From Osmia lignaria lignaria (taxonomy: Eukaryota > Arthropoda > Insecta > Hymenoptera > Megachilidae): a stretch of 64,000 bases of DNA. The stretch covers positions 15,624,001 through 15,688,000 of the forward strand of contig NW_027478158.1 in assembly GCF_051020975.1 (NCBI RefSeq), given 5' to 3'. Shown piece after piece: positions 10,336-23,853 of the stretch. The translations under genes and the position numbers were made by a program. Position 1 is the first letter of the stretch, and each line of letters begins with the position of its first letter. Below the pieces are notes generated by a model. It saw only the letters and a program-made list of their open reading frames with translations, was not told the origin of the DNA and did not search any database.

Positions 10336-10978
10336 TTGCAGATTTATCTCAAGGGAAGGGGCCTGACGGACATATTCCGAGATATTTCTTCTTCTTGTTG
10401 TTCCTCTTCTGCACAGCTAAGCTGGAACTGGCATTTGCAGGTCGCAATAGTGCAGAGTTATCTCAAAGAAAGGGGCCACGGTGTTTCTGTGTCTCTATTA
10501 TGTTGGTGCGGCTTCGGAACTTTTAAATATCTCGAATATCTCGAAAACTACGCTTCTGATCACAAAATATCAGAGAACGTAAATTGTAGGAAACATAATT
10601 CTCTACAAAAAAGGTCTCTTAACATTTTGCCATAGCTCGCTTCGTTTCCGAGATATTTGCAGATTTATCTCAAGGGAAGGGGCCTGACGGACATATTTCG
10701 AAATATTTCTTCTTCTTGTTGTTCTTCTTCTGCACAGCTAAGCTGGAAGTGGCATTTGCAGCTCGCAATAGTTCAGAGTTATCTCACAGAAAGGGGCCAC
10801 GGTGTTTCCGTATCTCTATTATGTTGGTGCGGCTTCGGAACTTTTAAATATCTTGATATATCTCGAAAACTACGCATCTGATCAAAAAATATCATACAAC
10901 ATAAAAAGTAGGAAACCTAATTCTCTACAAAAAAGGTCTCTTAACATTTGGCCATAGCTCGCTTCGTTTCCGAGATAT
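10336..10978 (+). repeat. Two monomers between the 6-monomer blocks
   Basis: Monomer 10336 is 321 bp, having lost a base in the doubled ATATCTCGA motif (ctcgaatatctcg). It has ggaactggcatttgcagg and atcacaaaatatcag. Near-identical monomers occur at 13874 and 15805. Monomer 10657 has cgaaatattt, atagttcagag and tctcacag, as does monomer 14517. These four were spread by block duplication. Confidence 0.88.
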
Positions 10979-12907
10979 TTGCAGATTTATCTCAAGGGAA
11001 GGGGCCTGACGGACATATTTCGAGATATTTCTTCTTCTTGTTGTTCTTCTTCTGCACAGCTAAGCTGGAAGTGGCATTTGCGGCTCGCACTAGTGCAGAG
11101 TTATCTCAAAGAAAGGGGCCACGGTGTTTCTGTATCTCTATTGTGTTGGTGCGGCTTCGGAACTTTTCAATATCTTGATATATCTCGAGAACTACGCATC
11201 TGATCAAAAAATATCATAGAACATAAAAAATAGGAAACGTAATTCTCCACAAAAGAGGTCTCTTAACATTTTGCCATAGCTCGCTTCGTTTCCGAGATAT
11301 TTGCAGATTTATCTCAAGGGAAGGGGCCTGACGGACATATTTCGAGATATTTCTTCTTGTTGTTCTTCTTCTGCACAGCTAAGCTGGAAGTGGCATTTGC
11401 GGCTCGCACTAGTGCAGAGTTATCTCAAAGAAAGGGGACACGGTTTTTCTGTATCTCTATTATGTTGGTGCGGCTTCGGAACTTTTAAATATCTCGATAT
11501 ATCTCGAAAACTACGCTTCTGATCAAAAAATATCATAGAACATAAATTGTAGGAAACATAATTCTCTACAAAAAAGGTCTCTTAACATTTTGCCATAGCT
11601 CGCTTCGTTTCCGAGATATTTGCAGATACATCTCAAGGGAAGGGGCCTGACGGACATATTTCGAGATATTTCTTCTTCTTGTTGTTCTTCTTCTGCACAG
11701 CTAAGCTGGAAGTGGCATTTGCAGCTCGCAATAGTGCAGAGTTATCTCAAAGAAAGGGGCCCCGGTGTTTCTGTATCTCTATTATGTTGGTGCGGCTTCG
11801 GAACTTTTAAATATCTCGATATATCTCGAAAACTACGCTTCTGATCCAAAAATATCATAGAACATAAATTGTAGGAAACATAATTCTCTACAAAAAACGT
11901 CTCTTAACATTTTGCCATAGCTGGCTTCGTTTCCGAGATATTTGCAGATTTATCTCAAGGAAAGGGGCCTGACGGACATATTTCGAGATATTTCTTCTTC
12001 TTGTTGTTCTTCTTCTGCACAGCTAAGCTGGAAGTGGCATTTGCGGCTCGCACTAGTGCAGAGTTATCTCAAAGAAAGGGGCCACGGTGTTTCTGTATCT
12101 CTATTATGTTGGTGCGGCTTCGGAACTTTTAAATATCTCGATATATCTGGAAAACTACGCTTCTGATCAAAAAATATCATAGAACATAAATTGTAGGAAA
12201 CATAATTCTCTACAAAAAAGGTCTCTTAACATTTTGCCATAGCTCGCTTCGTTTCCGAGATATTTGCAGATACATCTCAAGGGAAGGGGCCTGACGGATA
12301 TATTTCGAGATATTTCTTCTTCTTGTTGTTCTTCTTCTGCACAGCTAAGCTGGAAGTGGCATTTGCAGCTCGCAATAGTGCAGAGTTATCTCAAAGAAAG
12401 GCGCCACGGTGTTTCTGTATCTCTATTATGTTGGTGCAGCTTCGGAACTTTTAAATATCTTGATATATCTCGAGAACTACGCATCTCATCAAAAAATATC
12501 ATAGAACATAAAAAGTAGGAAACCTAATTTTCTACAAAAAAGGTCTCTTAACATTTTGCCGTAGCTCGCTTCGTTTCCGAGATATTTGCAGATTTATCTC
12601 AAGGGAAGGGGCCTGACGGACATATTTCGAAATATTTCTTCTTCTTGTTGTTCTTCTTCTGCACAGCTAAGCTGGAAGTGGCATTTCCAGCTCGCAATAG
12701 TTCAGAGTTATCTCACAGAAAGGGGCCACGGTGTTTCCGTATCTCTATTATGTTGGTGCGGCTTCGGAACTTTTAAATATCTTGATATATCTCGAGAACT
12801 ACGCATCTGATCAAAAAATATCATAGAACATAAATAGTAGGAAACTTAATTTCCTACAAAAAAGATCTCTTAATATTTTGCCATAGCTCGCATTGTTTCC
12901 GAGATAT
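10979..12907 (+). repeat. 6-monomer block, copy 2
   Basis: Second copy of 8407-10335. Private differences are few, for example ctattgtgttgg in monomer 10979 and cttgatata for ctcgatata in monomer 12586. The end of the block enters a very different monomer (12908). Confidence 0.92.
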
Positions 12908-13229
12908 TTGCAGATTTATCTCAAGGGAAGGGGCCTGACGGACTTAATCCGAGATATTTCTTGTTCTTGTTGTGCTTCTTCTGCACAGCTAACCTCGAAC
13001 TGGCATTTGCAGCTCGCAATATTGCAGAGTTATCTCACAGAAAGGGGCCACGGTGTTTCCGTATCTCTATTATGTTGGTGCGGCTTCGGAACTTTTAAAT
13101 ATCTTGATATATCTCGAAAACTACGCATCTGATCAAAAAATATCATACAACATAAAAAGTAGGAAACTTAATTCTCTACAAAGAAGGTCTCTTAACATTT
13201 TGCCATAGCTCGCTTCGTTTCCGAGATAT
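12908..13229 (+). repeat. Most diverged monomer of the window
   Basis: Full length but with clustered private changes. Upstream it reads aaatagtagg, aatttcctac, agatctcttaatatt and cgcattgtttcc. Inside it has cggacttaatccgagatat, ttcttgttcttgttgtgc, cagctaacctcgaactgg and cgcaatattgcag. No other monomer shares this set, although its second half resembles monomer 14517. It may be an older monomer that escaped homogenisation. Confidence 0.88.
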
Positions 13230-14516
13230 TTGCAGATATATCTCAAGGGAAGGGGCCTAACGGACATATTTCGAGATATTTCTTCTTCTTGTTGTTCTTC
13301 TTCTGCACAGCTAAGCTGGAAGTGGCATTTGCAGCTCGCAATAGTGCAGAGTTATCTCAAAGAAAGGGGCCACGGTGTTTCTGTATCTCTATTATGTTGG
13401 TGCGGCTTCGGAACTTTTAAATATCTCGATATATCTCGAGAACTACGCATCTGATCAAAAAATATCATAGAACATAAAAAGTAGGAAACTTAATTCTCTA
13501 CAAATAAGGTCTCTTAACATTTTGCCATAGCTCGCTTCGGTTCCGAGATATTTGCAGATTTATCTCAAGGGAAGGGGCCTGACGGACATATTTCGAGATA
13601 TTTCTTCTTCTTGTTGTTCTTCTTCTGCACAGCTAAGCTGGAAGTGGCATTTGCAGCTAGCAATAGTGCAGAATTATCTCAAAGAAAGGGGCCACGGTGT
13701 TTCTGTACCTCTATTATGTTGGTGCGGCTTCGGAACTTTTAAATATCTCGATATATCTCGAGAACTACGCATCTGATCAAAAAATATCATAGAACATAAA
13801 AAGTAGGAAACTTAATTCTCTACAAATAAGGTCTCTTAACATTTTGCCATAGCTCGCTTCGTTTCTGAGATATTTGCAGATTTATCTCAAGGGAAGGGGC
13901 CTGACGGACATATTCCGAGATATTTCTTCTTCTTGTTGTTCCTCTTCTGCACAGCTAAGCTGGAACTGGCATTTGCAGGTCGCAATAGTGCAGAGTTATC
14001 TCAAAGAAAGGGGCCACGGTGTTTCTGTGTCTCTATTATGTTGGTGCGGCTTCGGAACTTTTAAATATCTCGAATATCTCGAAAACTACGCTTCTGATCA
14101 CAAAATATCAGAGAACGTAAATTGTAGGAAACATAATTCTCTACAAAAAAGGTCTCTTAACATTTTGCCATAGCTCGCTTCGTTTCCGAGATATTTGCAG
14201 ATTTATCTCAAGGGAAGGGGCCTGACGGACATATTTCGAGATATTTCTTCTTCTTGTTGTTCTTCTTCTGCACAGCTAAGCTGGAAGTGGCATTTGCAGC
14301 TCGCAATAGTGCAGAGTTATCTCAAAGAAAGGGGCCACGGTGTTTCTCTCTCCCTATTATGTTGGTGCGGCTTCGGAACTTTTAAATATCTTGATATATC
14401 TCAAGAACTACGCATCTGATCAAAAAATATCATAGAACATAAATTGTAGGAAACACAATTCTCTACAAAAAAGGTCTCTTAACGTTTTGCCGTAGCTCGC
14501 TTCGTTTCCGAGATAT
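13230..14516 (+). repeat. 4-monomer cassette, copy 1
   Basis: Monomers 13230, 13552, 13874 and 14195 recur in order at 15161-16447 and 16448-17735. Rank-specific variants are gcagaattatctc with tgtacctctatt in rank 2, acatattccgag with ggaactggcatttgcagg in rank 3 and tttctctc/tttctctatc in rank 4. Rank 3 carries the one-base loss ctcgaatatctcg. Confidence 0.92.
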
Positions 14517-15160
14517 TTGCAGATTTATCTCAAGGGAAGGGTCCTGACGGACATATTTCGAAATATTTCTTCTTCTTGTTGTTCTTCTTCTGCACAGCTA
14601 AGCTGGAAGTGGCATTTGCAGCTCGCAATAGTTCAGAGTTATCTCACAGAAAGGGGCCACGGTGTTTCCGTATCTCTATTATGTTGGTGCGGCTTCGGAA
14701 CTTTTAAATATCTTGATATATCTCGAAAACTACGCATCTGATCAAAAAATATCATACAACATAAAAAGTAGGAAACTTAATTCTCTACAAAAAAGGTCTC
14801 TTAACATTTTGCCATAGCTCGCTTCGTTTCCGAGATATTTGCAGATTTATCTCAAGGGAAGGGGCCTAACGGACATATTTCGAGATATTTCTTCTTCTTG
14901 TTGTTCTTCTTCTGCACAGCTAAGCTGGAAGTGGCATTTGCAGCTCGCAATAGTGCAGAGTTATCTCAAAGAAAGGGGCCACGGTGTTTCTGTATCTCTA
15001 TTATGTTGGTGCGGCTTCGGAACTTTTAAATATCTCGATATATCTCGAAAACTACGCTTCTGATCAAAAAATATCATAGAACATAACTTGTAGGAAACAT
15101 AATTCTCTACAAAAAAGGTCTCTTAACATTTTGCCATAGCTCGCTTCGTTTCCGAGATAG
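14517..15160 (+). repeat. Two monomers separating cassette copies 1 and 2
   Basis: Monomer 14517 (agggtcctgacgg, cgaaatattt, tctcacag) is the sister of monomer 10657. Monomer 14839 has ggcctaacgg and a type II tail with aacataacttgtagg; the downstream join carries gagatagttgcag, shared with the join at 16441. Confidence 0.87.
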
Positions 15161-16447
15161 TTGCAGATTTATCTCAAGGGAAGGGGCCTGACGGACATAT
15201 TTCGAGATATTTCTTCTTCTTGTTGTTCTTCTTCTGCACAGCTAAGCTGGAAGTGGCATTTGCAGCTCGCAATAGTGCAGAGTTATCTCAAAGAAAGGGG
15301 CCACGGTGTTTCTGTATCTCTATTATGTTGGTGCGGCTTCGGAACTTTTAAATATCTCGATATATCTCGAGAACTACGCATCTGATCAAAAAATATCATA
15401 GAACATAAAAAGTAGGAAACTTAATTCTCTACAAATAAGGTCTCTTAACATTTTGCCATAGCTCGCTTCGTTTCCGAGATATTTGCAGATTTATCTCAAG
15501 GGAAGGGGCCTGACGGACATATTTCGAGATATTTCTTCTTCTTGTTGTTCTTCTTCTGCACAGCTAAGCTGGAAGTGGCATTTGCAGCTCGCAATAGTGC
15601 AGAATTATCTCAAAGAAAGGGGCCACGGTGTTTCTGTACCTCTATTATGTTGGTGCGGCTTCGGAACTTTTAAATATCTCGATATATCTCGAGAACTACG
15701 CATCTGATCAAAAAATATCATAGAACATAAAAAGTAGGAAACTTAATTCTCTACAAATAAGGTCTCTTAACATTTTGCCATAGCTCGCTTCGTTTCCGAG
15801 ATATTTGCAGATTTATCTCAAGGGAAGGGGCCTGACGGACATATTCCGAGATATTTCTTCTTCTTGTTGTTCCTCTTCTGCACAGCTAAGCTGGAACTGG
15901 CATTTGCAGGTCGCAATAGTGCAGAGTTATCTCAAAGAAAGGGGCCACGGTGTTTCTGTATCTCTATTATGTTGGTGCGGCTTCGGAACTTTTAAATATC
16001 TCGAATATCTCGAAAACTACGCTTCTGATCACAAAATATCAGAGAACGTAAATTGTAGGAAACATAATTCTCTACAAAAAAGGTCTCTTAACATTTTGCC
16101 ATAGCTCGCTTCGTTTCCGAGATATTTGCAGATTTATCTCAAGGGAAGGGGCCTGACGGACATATTTCGAGATATTTCTTCTTCTTGTTGTTCTTCTTCT
16201 GCACAGCTAAGCTGGAAGTGGCATTTGCAGCTCGCAATAGTGCAGAGTTATCTCAAAGAAAGGGGCCACGGTGTTTCTCTATCTCTATTATGTTGGTGCG
16301 GCTTCGGAACTTTTAAATATCTTGATATATCTCAAGAACTACGCATCTGATCAAAAAATATCATAGAACATAACTTGTAGGAAACATAATTCTCTACAAA
16401 AAAGGTCTCTTAACATTTTGCCATAGCTCGCTTCGTTTCCGAGATAG
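15161..16447 (+). repeat. 4-monomer cassette, copy 2
   Basis: Second copy of 13230-14516, offset 1931 bp. It and copy 3 are both entered through the rare gagatagttgcag join, which suggests that copies 2 and 3 arose by tandem duplication of this 4-monomer unit. Confidence 0.92.
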
Positions 16448-17735
16448 TTGCAGATTTATCTCAAGGGAAGGGGCCTGACGGACATATTTCGAGATATTTC
16501 TTCTTCTTGTTGTTCTTCTTCTGCACAGCTAAGCTGGAAGTGGCATTTGCAGCTCGCAATAGTGCAGAGTTATCTCAAAGAAAGGGGCCACGGTGTTTCT
16601 GTATCTCTATTATGTTGGTGCGGCTTCGGAACTTTTAAACATCTCGATATATCTCGAGAACTACGCATCTGATCAAAAAATATCATAGAACATAAAAAGT
16701 AGGAAACTTAATTCTCTACAAATAAGGTCTCTTAACATTTTGCCATAGCTCGCTTCGGTTCCGAGATATTTGCAGATTTATCTCAAGGGAAGGGGCCTGA
16801 CGGACATATTTGGAGATATTTCTTCTTCTTGTTGTTCTTCTTCTGCACAGCTAAGCTGGAAGTGGCATTTGCAGCTCGCAATAGTGCAGAATTATCTCAA
16901 AGAAAGGGGCCACGGTGTTTCTGTACCTCTATTATGTTGGTGCGGCTTCGGAACTTTTAAATATCTCGATATATCTCGAGAACTACGCATCTGATCAAAA
17001 AATATCATAGAACATAAAAAGTAGGAAACTTAATTCTCTACAAATAATGTCTCTTAACATTTTGCCATAGCTCGCTTCGTTTCCGAGATATTTGCAGATT
17101 TATCTCAAGGGAAGGGGCCTGACGGACATATTCCGAGATATTTCTTCTTCTTGTTGTTCCTCTTCTGCACAGCTAAGCTGGAACTGGCATTTGCAGGTCG
17201 CAATAGTGCAGAGTTATCCCAAAGAAAGGGGCCACGGTGTTTCTGTATCTCTATTATGTTGGTGCGGCTTCGGAACTTTTAAATATCTTGATATATCTCG
17301 AAAACTACGCTTCTGATCAAAAAATATCATAGAACATAAATTGTAGGAAACATAATTCTCTACAAAAAAGGTGTCTTAACATTTTGCCATAGCTCGCTTC
17401 GTTTCCGAGATATTTGCAGATATATCTCAAGGGAAGGGGCCTGACGGACATATTTCGAGATATTTCTTCTTCTTGTTGTACTTCTTCTGCACAGCTAAGC
17501 TGGAAGTGGCATTTGCAGCTCGCAATAGTGCAGAGTTATCTCAAAGAAAGGGGCCACGGTGTTTCTCTATCTCTATTATGTTGGTGCGGCTTCGGAACTT
17601 TTAAATATCTTGATATATCTCGAGAACTACGCATCTGATCAAAAAATATCATAGAACATAAATTGTAGGAAACTTAATTCTCTACAAAAAAGGTCTCTTA
17701 ACATTTTGCCATAGCTCGCTTCGTTTCCGAGATAT
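16448..17735 (+). repeat. 4-monomer cassette, copy 3
   Basis: Third copy, directly adjoining copy 2 at 1287 bp. Private changes are ttttaaacatctc in rank 1 and atttggagatat in rank 2. Rank 3 (17092) is full length: it lacks the one-base loss of copies 1 and 2, so its end was replaced by another monomer's sequence or it keeps the ancestral form. Confidence 0.9.
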
Positions 17736-19023
17736 TTGCAGATTTATCTCAAGGGAAGGGGCCTGACGGACATATTTCGAGATATTTCTTCTTCTTGTTG
17801 TTCTTCTTCTGCACAGCTAAGCTGGAAGTGGCATTTGCAGCTCGCAATAGTGCAGAGTTATCTCAAAGAAAGGGGCCACTGTGTTTCTGTATCTCTATTA
17901 TGTTGGTGCGGCTTCGGAACTTTTAAATATCTTGATATATCTCGAGAACTGCGCATCTGATCAAAAAATATCATAGAACATAAAAAGTAGGAAACTTAAT
18001 TCTCTACAAAAAAGGTCTCTTAACATTTTGCCATAGCTCGCTTCGTTTCCGAGATATTTGCAGATTTATCTGAAGGGAAGGGGCCTAACGGACATATTTC
18101 GAGATATTTCTTCTTCTTGTTGTTCTTCTTCTGCACAGCTAAACTGGAAGTGGCATTTCCAGCTCGCAATAGTGCAGAGTTATCTCAAAGAAAGGGGACA
18201 CGGTGTTTCTGTATCTCTATTATGTTGGTGCGGTTTCGGAACTTTTAAATATCTTGATATATCTCGAGAACTACGCATCTGATCAAAAAATATTATAGAA
18301 CATAAAAAGTAGGAAACTTAATTCTCTACAAATAAAGTCTCTCAACATTTTGCCATAGCTCGCTTCGTTTCCGAGATATTTGCAGGTTTATCTCAAGGGA
18401 AGGGGCCTAACGGACATATTTCGAGATATTTCTTCTTCTTGTTGTTCTTCTTCTGCACAGCTAAACTGGAAGTGGCATTTCCAGCTGGCAATAGTGCAGA
18501 GTTATCTCAAAGAAAGGAGCCACGGTGTTTCTGTATCTCTATTCTGTTGGTGCGGCTTCGGAACTTTTAAATATCTTGATATATCTCGAGAACTACGCAT
18601 CTGATCAAAAAATATCATAGAACATAAAAAGTAGGAAACTTAATTCTCTACAAAAAAGGTCTCTTAACATTTTGCCATAGCTCGCTTTGTTTCCGAGATA
18701 TTTGCAGATTTATCTCAAGGGAAGGGGCCTGACGGACATATTTCGAGATATTTCTTCTTCTTGTTGTTCTTCTTCTGCACAGCTAAGCTGGAAGTGGCAT
18801 TTGCGGCTCGCACTAGTGCAGCGTTATTTCAAAGAAAGGGGCCACGGTGTTTCTGTATCTCTATTATGTTGGTGCGGCTTCGGAACTTTTAAATATCTTG
18901 ATATATCTCGAGAACTACGCATCTGATCAAAAAATATCATAGAACATAAAAAGTAGGAAACTTAATTCTCTACAAAAAAGGTCTCTTAACATTTTGCCAT
19001 AGCTCGCTTCCTTTCCGAGATAT
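17736..19023 (+). repeat. Four monomers outside any clear higher-order unit
   Basis: Monomers 17736, 18058, 18380 and 18702. Monomers 18058 and 18380 are the first with catttccagct and cagctaaactgg, the variant that dominates 18-36 kb. Monomer 18380 adds aaaggagccacgg and ctattctgttgg. Monomer 18702 has cgctttgtttcc ahead of it and gcagcgttatttc. Only satellite sequence is present. Confidence 0.87.
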
Positions 19024-20633
19024 TTGCAGATTTATCTCAAGGGAAGGGGCCTGACGGACATATTTCGAGATATTTCTTCTTCTTGTTGTTCTTCTTCTGC
19101 ACAGCTAAGCTGGAAGTGGCATTTGCGGCTCGCACTAGTGCAGAGTTATCTCAAAGAAAGGGGCCACGGTGTTTCTGTATCTCTATTATGTTGTTGCGGC
19201 TTCGGAACTTTTAAATATCTCGATATATCTCGAAAACTACGCTTCTGATCAAAAAATATCATAGAACATAAATTGTAGGAAACATAATTCTCTACAAAAA
19301 AGGTCTCTTAGCATTTTGCCATAGCTCGCTTCGTTTCCGAGATATTTGCAGATTTATCTGAAGGGAAAGGGCCTGACGGACATATTTCGAGATATTTCTT
19401 CTTCTTGTTGTTCTTCTTCTGCACAGCTAAGCTGGAAGTGGCATTTGCAGCTCGCAATAGTGCAGAGTTATCTCAAAGAAAGGGGCCACGGTGTTTCTGT
19501 ATCTCTATTATGTTGGTGCGGCTTCGGAACTTTTAAATATCTTGATATATCTCGAGAACTGCGCATCTGATCAAAAAATATCGTAGAACATAGAAAGTAG
19601 GAAACTTAATTCTCTACAAAAGAGGTCTCTTAACATTTTGCCATAGCTCGCTTCGTTTCCGAGATATTTGCAGATTTATCTGAAGGGAAGGGGCCTAACG
19701 GACATATTTCGAGATATTTCTTCTTCTTGTTGTTCTTCTTCTGCACAGCTAAACTTGAAGTGGCATTACCAGCTCGCAATAGTGCAGAGTTATCTCAAAG
19801 AAAGGAGCCACGGTGTTTCTGTATCTCTATTCTGTTGGTGCGGCTTCGGAACTTTTAAATATCTTGATATATCTCGAGAACTACGCATCTGATCAAAAAA
19901 TATCATAGAACATAAAAAGTAGGAAACTTAATTCTCTACAAAAAAGGTCTCTTAACATTTTGCCATAGCTCTCTTCGTTTCCGAGATATTTGCAGATTTA
20001 TCTCAAGGGAAGGGGCATGACGGACATATTTCGAGATATTTCTTCTTCTTGTTGTTCTTCTTCTGCACAGCTAAGCTGGAAGTGGCATTTGCGGCTCGCA
20101 CTAGTGCAGAGTTATCTCAAAGAAAGGGGCCACGGTGTTTCTGTATCTCTATTATGTTGGTGCGGCTTCGGAACTTTTAAATATCTCGATATATCTCGAA
20201 AACTACGCTTCTGATCAAAAAATATCATAGAACATAAAAAGTAGAAAACTTAATTCTCTACAAAAAAGGTCTCTCAACATTTTGCCATAGCTCTCTTCGT
20301 TCCCGAGATATTTGCAGATTTATCTCAAGGGAAGGGGCCTGACGGACATATTTCGAGATATTTCTTCTTCTTGTTGTTCTTCTTCTGCACAGCTAAGCTG
20401 GAAGTGGCATTTGCGGCTCGCACTAGTGCAGAGTTATCTCAAAGAAAGGGGCCACGGTGTTTCTGTATCTCTATTATGTTGGTGCGGCTTCGGAACTTTT
20501 AAATATCTTGATATATCTCGAGAACTACGCATCTGATCAAAAAATATCATAGAACATAAAAAGTAGGAAACTTAATTCTCTACAAAAAAGGTCTCTTAAC
20601 ATTTTGCCATAGCTCGCTTCGTTTCCGAGATAT
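19024..20633 (+). repeat. 5-monomer higher-order repeat, copy 1
   Basis: Monomers 19024, 19346, 19668, 19990 and 20312 (exactly 1610 bp) recur in tandem at 20634-22243. Rank markers are ctgaagggaaagggcc in rank 2, cagctaaacttgaag with cattaccagctcg and aaaggagcc in rank 3, and ggggcatgacgg in rank 4. Confidence 0.92.
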
Positions 20634-22243
20634 TTGCAGATTTATCTCAAGGGAAGGGGCCTGACGGACATATTTCGATATATTTCTTCTTCTTGTTGTT
20701 CTTCTTCTGCACAGCTAAGCTGGAAGTGGCATTTGCGGCTCGCACTAGTGCAGAGTTATCTCAAAGAAAGGGGCCACGGTGTTTCTGTATCTCTATTATG
20801 TTGGTGCGGCTTCGGAACTTTTAAATATCTCGATATATCTCGAAAACTACGCTTCTGATCAAAAAATATCATAGAACATAAATTGTAGGAAACATAATTC
20901 TCTACAAAAAAGGTCTCTCAGCATTTTGCCATAGCTCGCTTCGTTTCCGAGATATTTGCAGATTTATCTGAAGGGAAAGGGCCTGACGGACATATTTCGA
21001 GATATTTCTTCTTCTTGTTGTTCTTCTTCTGCACAGCTAAGCTGGAAGTGGCATTTGCAGCTCGCAATAGTGCAGAGTTATCTCAAAGAAAGGGGCCACG
21101 GTGTTTCTGTATCTCTATTATGTTGGTGCGGCTTCGGAACTTTTAAATATCTTGATATATCTCGAGAACTGCGCATCTGATCAAAAAATATCATAGAACA
21201 TAGAAAGTAGGAAACTTAATTCTCTACAAAAAAGGTCTCTTAACATTTTGCCATAGCTCGCTTCGTTTCCGAGATATTTGCAGATTTATCTGAAGGGAAG
21301 GGGCCTAACGGACATATTTCGAGATATTTCTTCTTCTTGTTGTTCTTCTTCTGCACAGCTAAACTTGAAGTGGCATTACCAGCTCGCAATAGTGCAGAGT
21401 TATCTCAAAGAAAGGAGCCACGGTGTTTCTGTATCTCTATTCTGTTGGTGCGGCTTCGGAACTTTTAAATATCTTGATATATCTCGAGAACTACGCATCT
21501 GATCAAAAAATATCATAGAACATAAAAAGTAGGAAACTTAATTCTCTACAAAAAAGGTCTCTTAACATTTTGCCATAGCTCTCTTCGTTTCCGAGATATT
21601 TGCAGAGTTATCTCAAGGGAAGGGGCATGACGAACATATTTCGAGATATTTCTTCTTCTTGTTGTTCTTCTTCTGCACAGCTAAGCTGGAAGTGGCATTT
21701 GCGGCTCGCACTAGTGCAGAGTTATCTCAAAGAAAGGGGCCACGGTGTTTCTGTATCTCTATTATGTTGGTGCGGCTTCGGAACTTTTAAATATCTCGAT
21801 ATATCTCGAAAACTACGCTTCTGATCAAAAAATATCATAGAACATAAAAAGTAGGAAACTTAATTCTCTACAAAAAAGGTCTCTTAACATTTTGCCATAG
21901 CTCTCTTCGTTTCCGAGATATTTGCAGATTTATCTCAAGGGAAGGGGCCTGACGGACATATTTCGAGATATTTCTTCTTCTTGTTGTTCTTCTTCTGCAC
22001 AGCTAAGCTGGAAGTGGCATTTGCGGCTCGCACTAGTGCAGAGTTATCTCAAAGAAAGGGGCCACGGTGTTTCTGTATCTCTATTATGTTGGTGCGGCTT
22101 CGGAACTTTTAAATATCTCGATATATCTCGAAAACTACGCTTGTGATCAAAAAATATCATAGAACATAAATTGTAGGAAACATAATTCTCTACAAAAAAG
22201 GTCTCTAAACATTTTGCCATAGCTCGCTTCGTTTCCGAGATAT
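20634..22243 (+). repeat. 5-monomer higher-order repeat, copy 2
   Basis: Tandem copy of 19024-20633. Its last monomer (21922) ends in ctacgcttgtgatc instead of the type I end of monomer 20312, so the last rank was exchanged. Monomer 21600 has private tgcagagttatctc and atgacgaacat. Confidence 0.92.
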
Positions 22244-23853
22244 TTGCAGATATATCTCAAGGGAAGGGGCCTGACGGACATATTTCGAGATATTTCTTCT
22301 TCTTGTTGTACTTCTTCTGCACAGCTAAGCTGGAAGTGGCATTTACAGCTCGCAATAGTGCAGAGTTATCTCAAAGAAAGCGGCCACGGTGTTTCCGTAT
22401 CTCTATTATGTTGGTGCGGCTTCGGAACTTTTAAATATCTTGATATATCTCGAGAACTGCGCATCTGATCAAAAAATATCATAGAACATAGAAAGTAGGA
22501 AACTTAATTCTCTACAAAAAAGGTCTCTTAACATTTTGCCATAGCTCGCTTCGTTTCCGAGATATTTGCAGATTTATCTGAAGGGAAGGGGCCTAACGGA
22601 CATATTTCGAGATATTTCTTCTTCTTGTTGTTCTTCTTCTGCACAGCTAAACTTGAAGTGGCATTACCAGCTCGCAATAGTGCAGAGTTATCTCAAAGAA
22701 AGGAGCCACGGTGTTTCTGTATCTCTATTCTGTTGGTGCGGCTTCGGAACTTTTAAATATCTTGATATATCTCGAGAACTACGCATCTGATCAAAAAATA
22801 TCATAGAACATAAAAAGTAGGAAACTTAATTCTCTACAAAAAAGGTCTCTTAACATTTTGCCATAGCTCTCTTCGTTTCCGAGATATTTGCAGATTTATC
22901 TCAAGGGAAGGGGCATGACGGACATATTTCGAGATATTTCTTCTTCTTGTTGTTCTTCTTCTGCACAGCTAAGCTGGAAGTGGCATTTGCGGCTCGCACT
23001 AGTGCAGAGTTATCTCAAAGAAAGGGGCCACGGTGTTTCTGTATCTCTATTATGTTGGTGCGGCTTCGGAACTTTTAAATATCTCGATATATCTCGAAAA
23101 CTACGCTTCTGATCAAAAAATATCATAGAACATAAAAAGTAGGAAACTTAATTCTCTACAAAAAAGGTCTCTTAACATTTTGCCATAGCTCTCTTCGTTT
23201 CCGAGATATTTGCAGATTTATCTCAAGGGAAGGGGCCTGACGGACATATTTCGAGATATTTCTTCTTCTTGTTGTTCTTCTTCTGCACAGCTAAGCTGGA
23301 AGTGGCATTTGCGGCTCGCACTAGTGCAGAGTTATCTCAAAGAAAGGGGCCACGGTGTTTCTGTATCTCTATTATGTTGGTGCGGCTTCGGAACTTTTAA
23401 ATATCTCGATATATCTCGAAAACTACGCTTGTGATCAAAAAATATCATAGAACATAAATTGTAGGAAACATAATTCTCTACAAAAAAGGTCTCTTAACAT
23501 TTTGCCATAGCTCGCTTCGTTTCCGAGATATTTGCAGATATATCTCAAGGGAAGGGGCCTGACGGACATATTTCGAGATATTTCTTCTTCTTGTTGTACT
23601 TCTTCTGCACAGCTAAGCTGGAAGTGGCATTTACAGCTCGCAATAGTGCAAAGTTATCTCAAAGAAAGGGGCGACGGTGTTTCTGTATCTCTATTACGTT
23701 GGTGCGGCTTCGGAACTTTTAAATATCTTGATATATCTCGAGAACTACGCATCTGATCAAAAAATATCATAGAACATAAAAAGTAGGAAACTCAATTCTC
23801 TACAAAAAAGGTCTCTTAACATTTTGCCATAGCTCGCTTCGTTTCCGAGATAT
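22244..23853 (+). repeat. 4-monomer tandem continuation (21278-22565 repeated)
   Basis: Monomers 22566, 22888, 23210 and 23532 repeat 21278, 21600, 21922 and 22244 with an exact 1288 bp offset. Markers are cattaccagctcg, ggggcatgacgg, acgcttgtgatc and ttgttgtacttc with catttacagctcg. The period changed from five to four monomers by swapping one rank. Confidence 0.9.
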
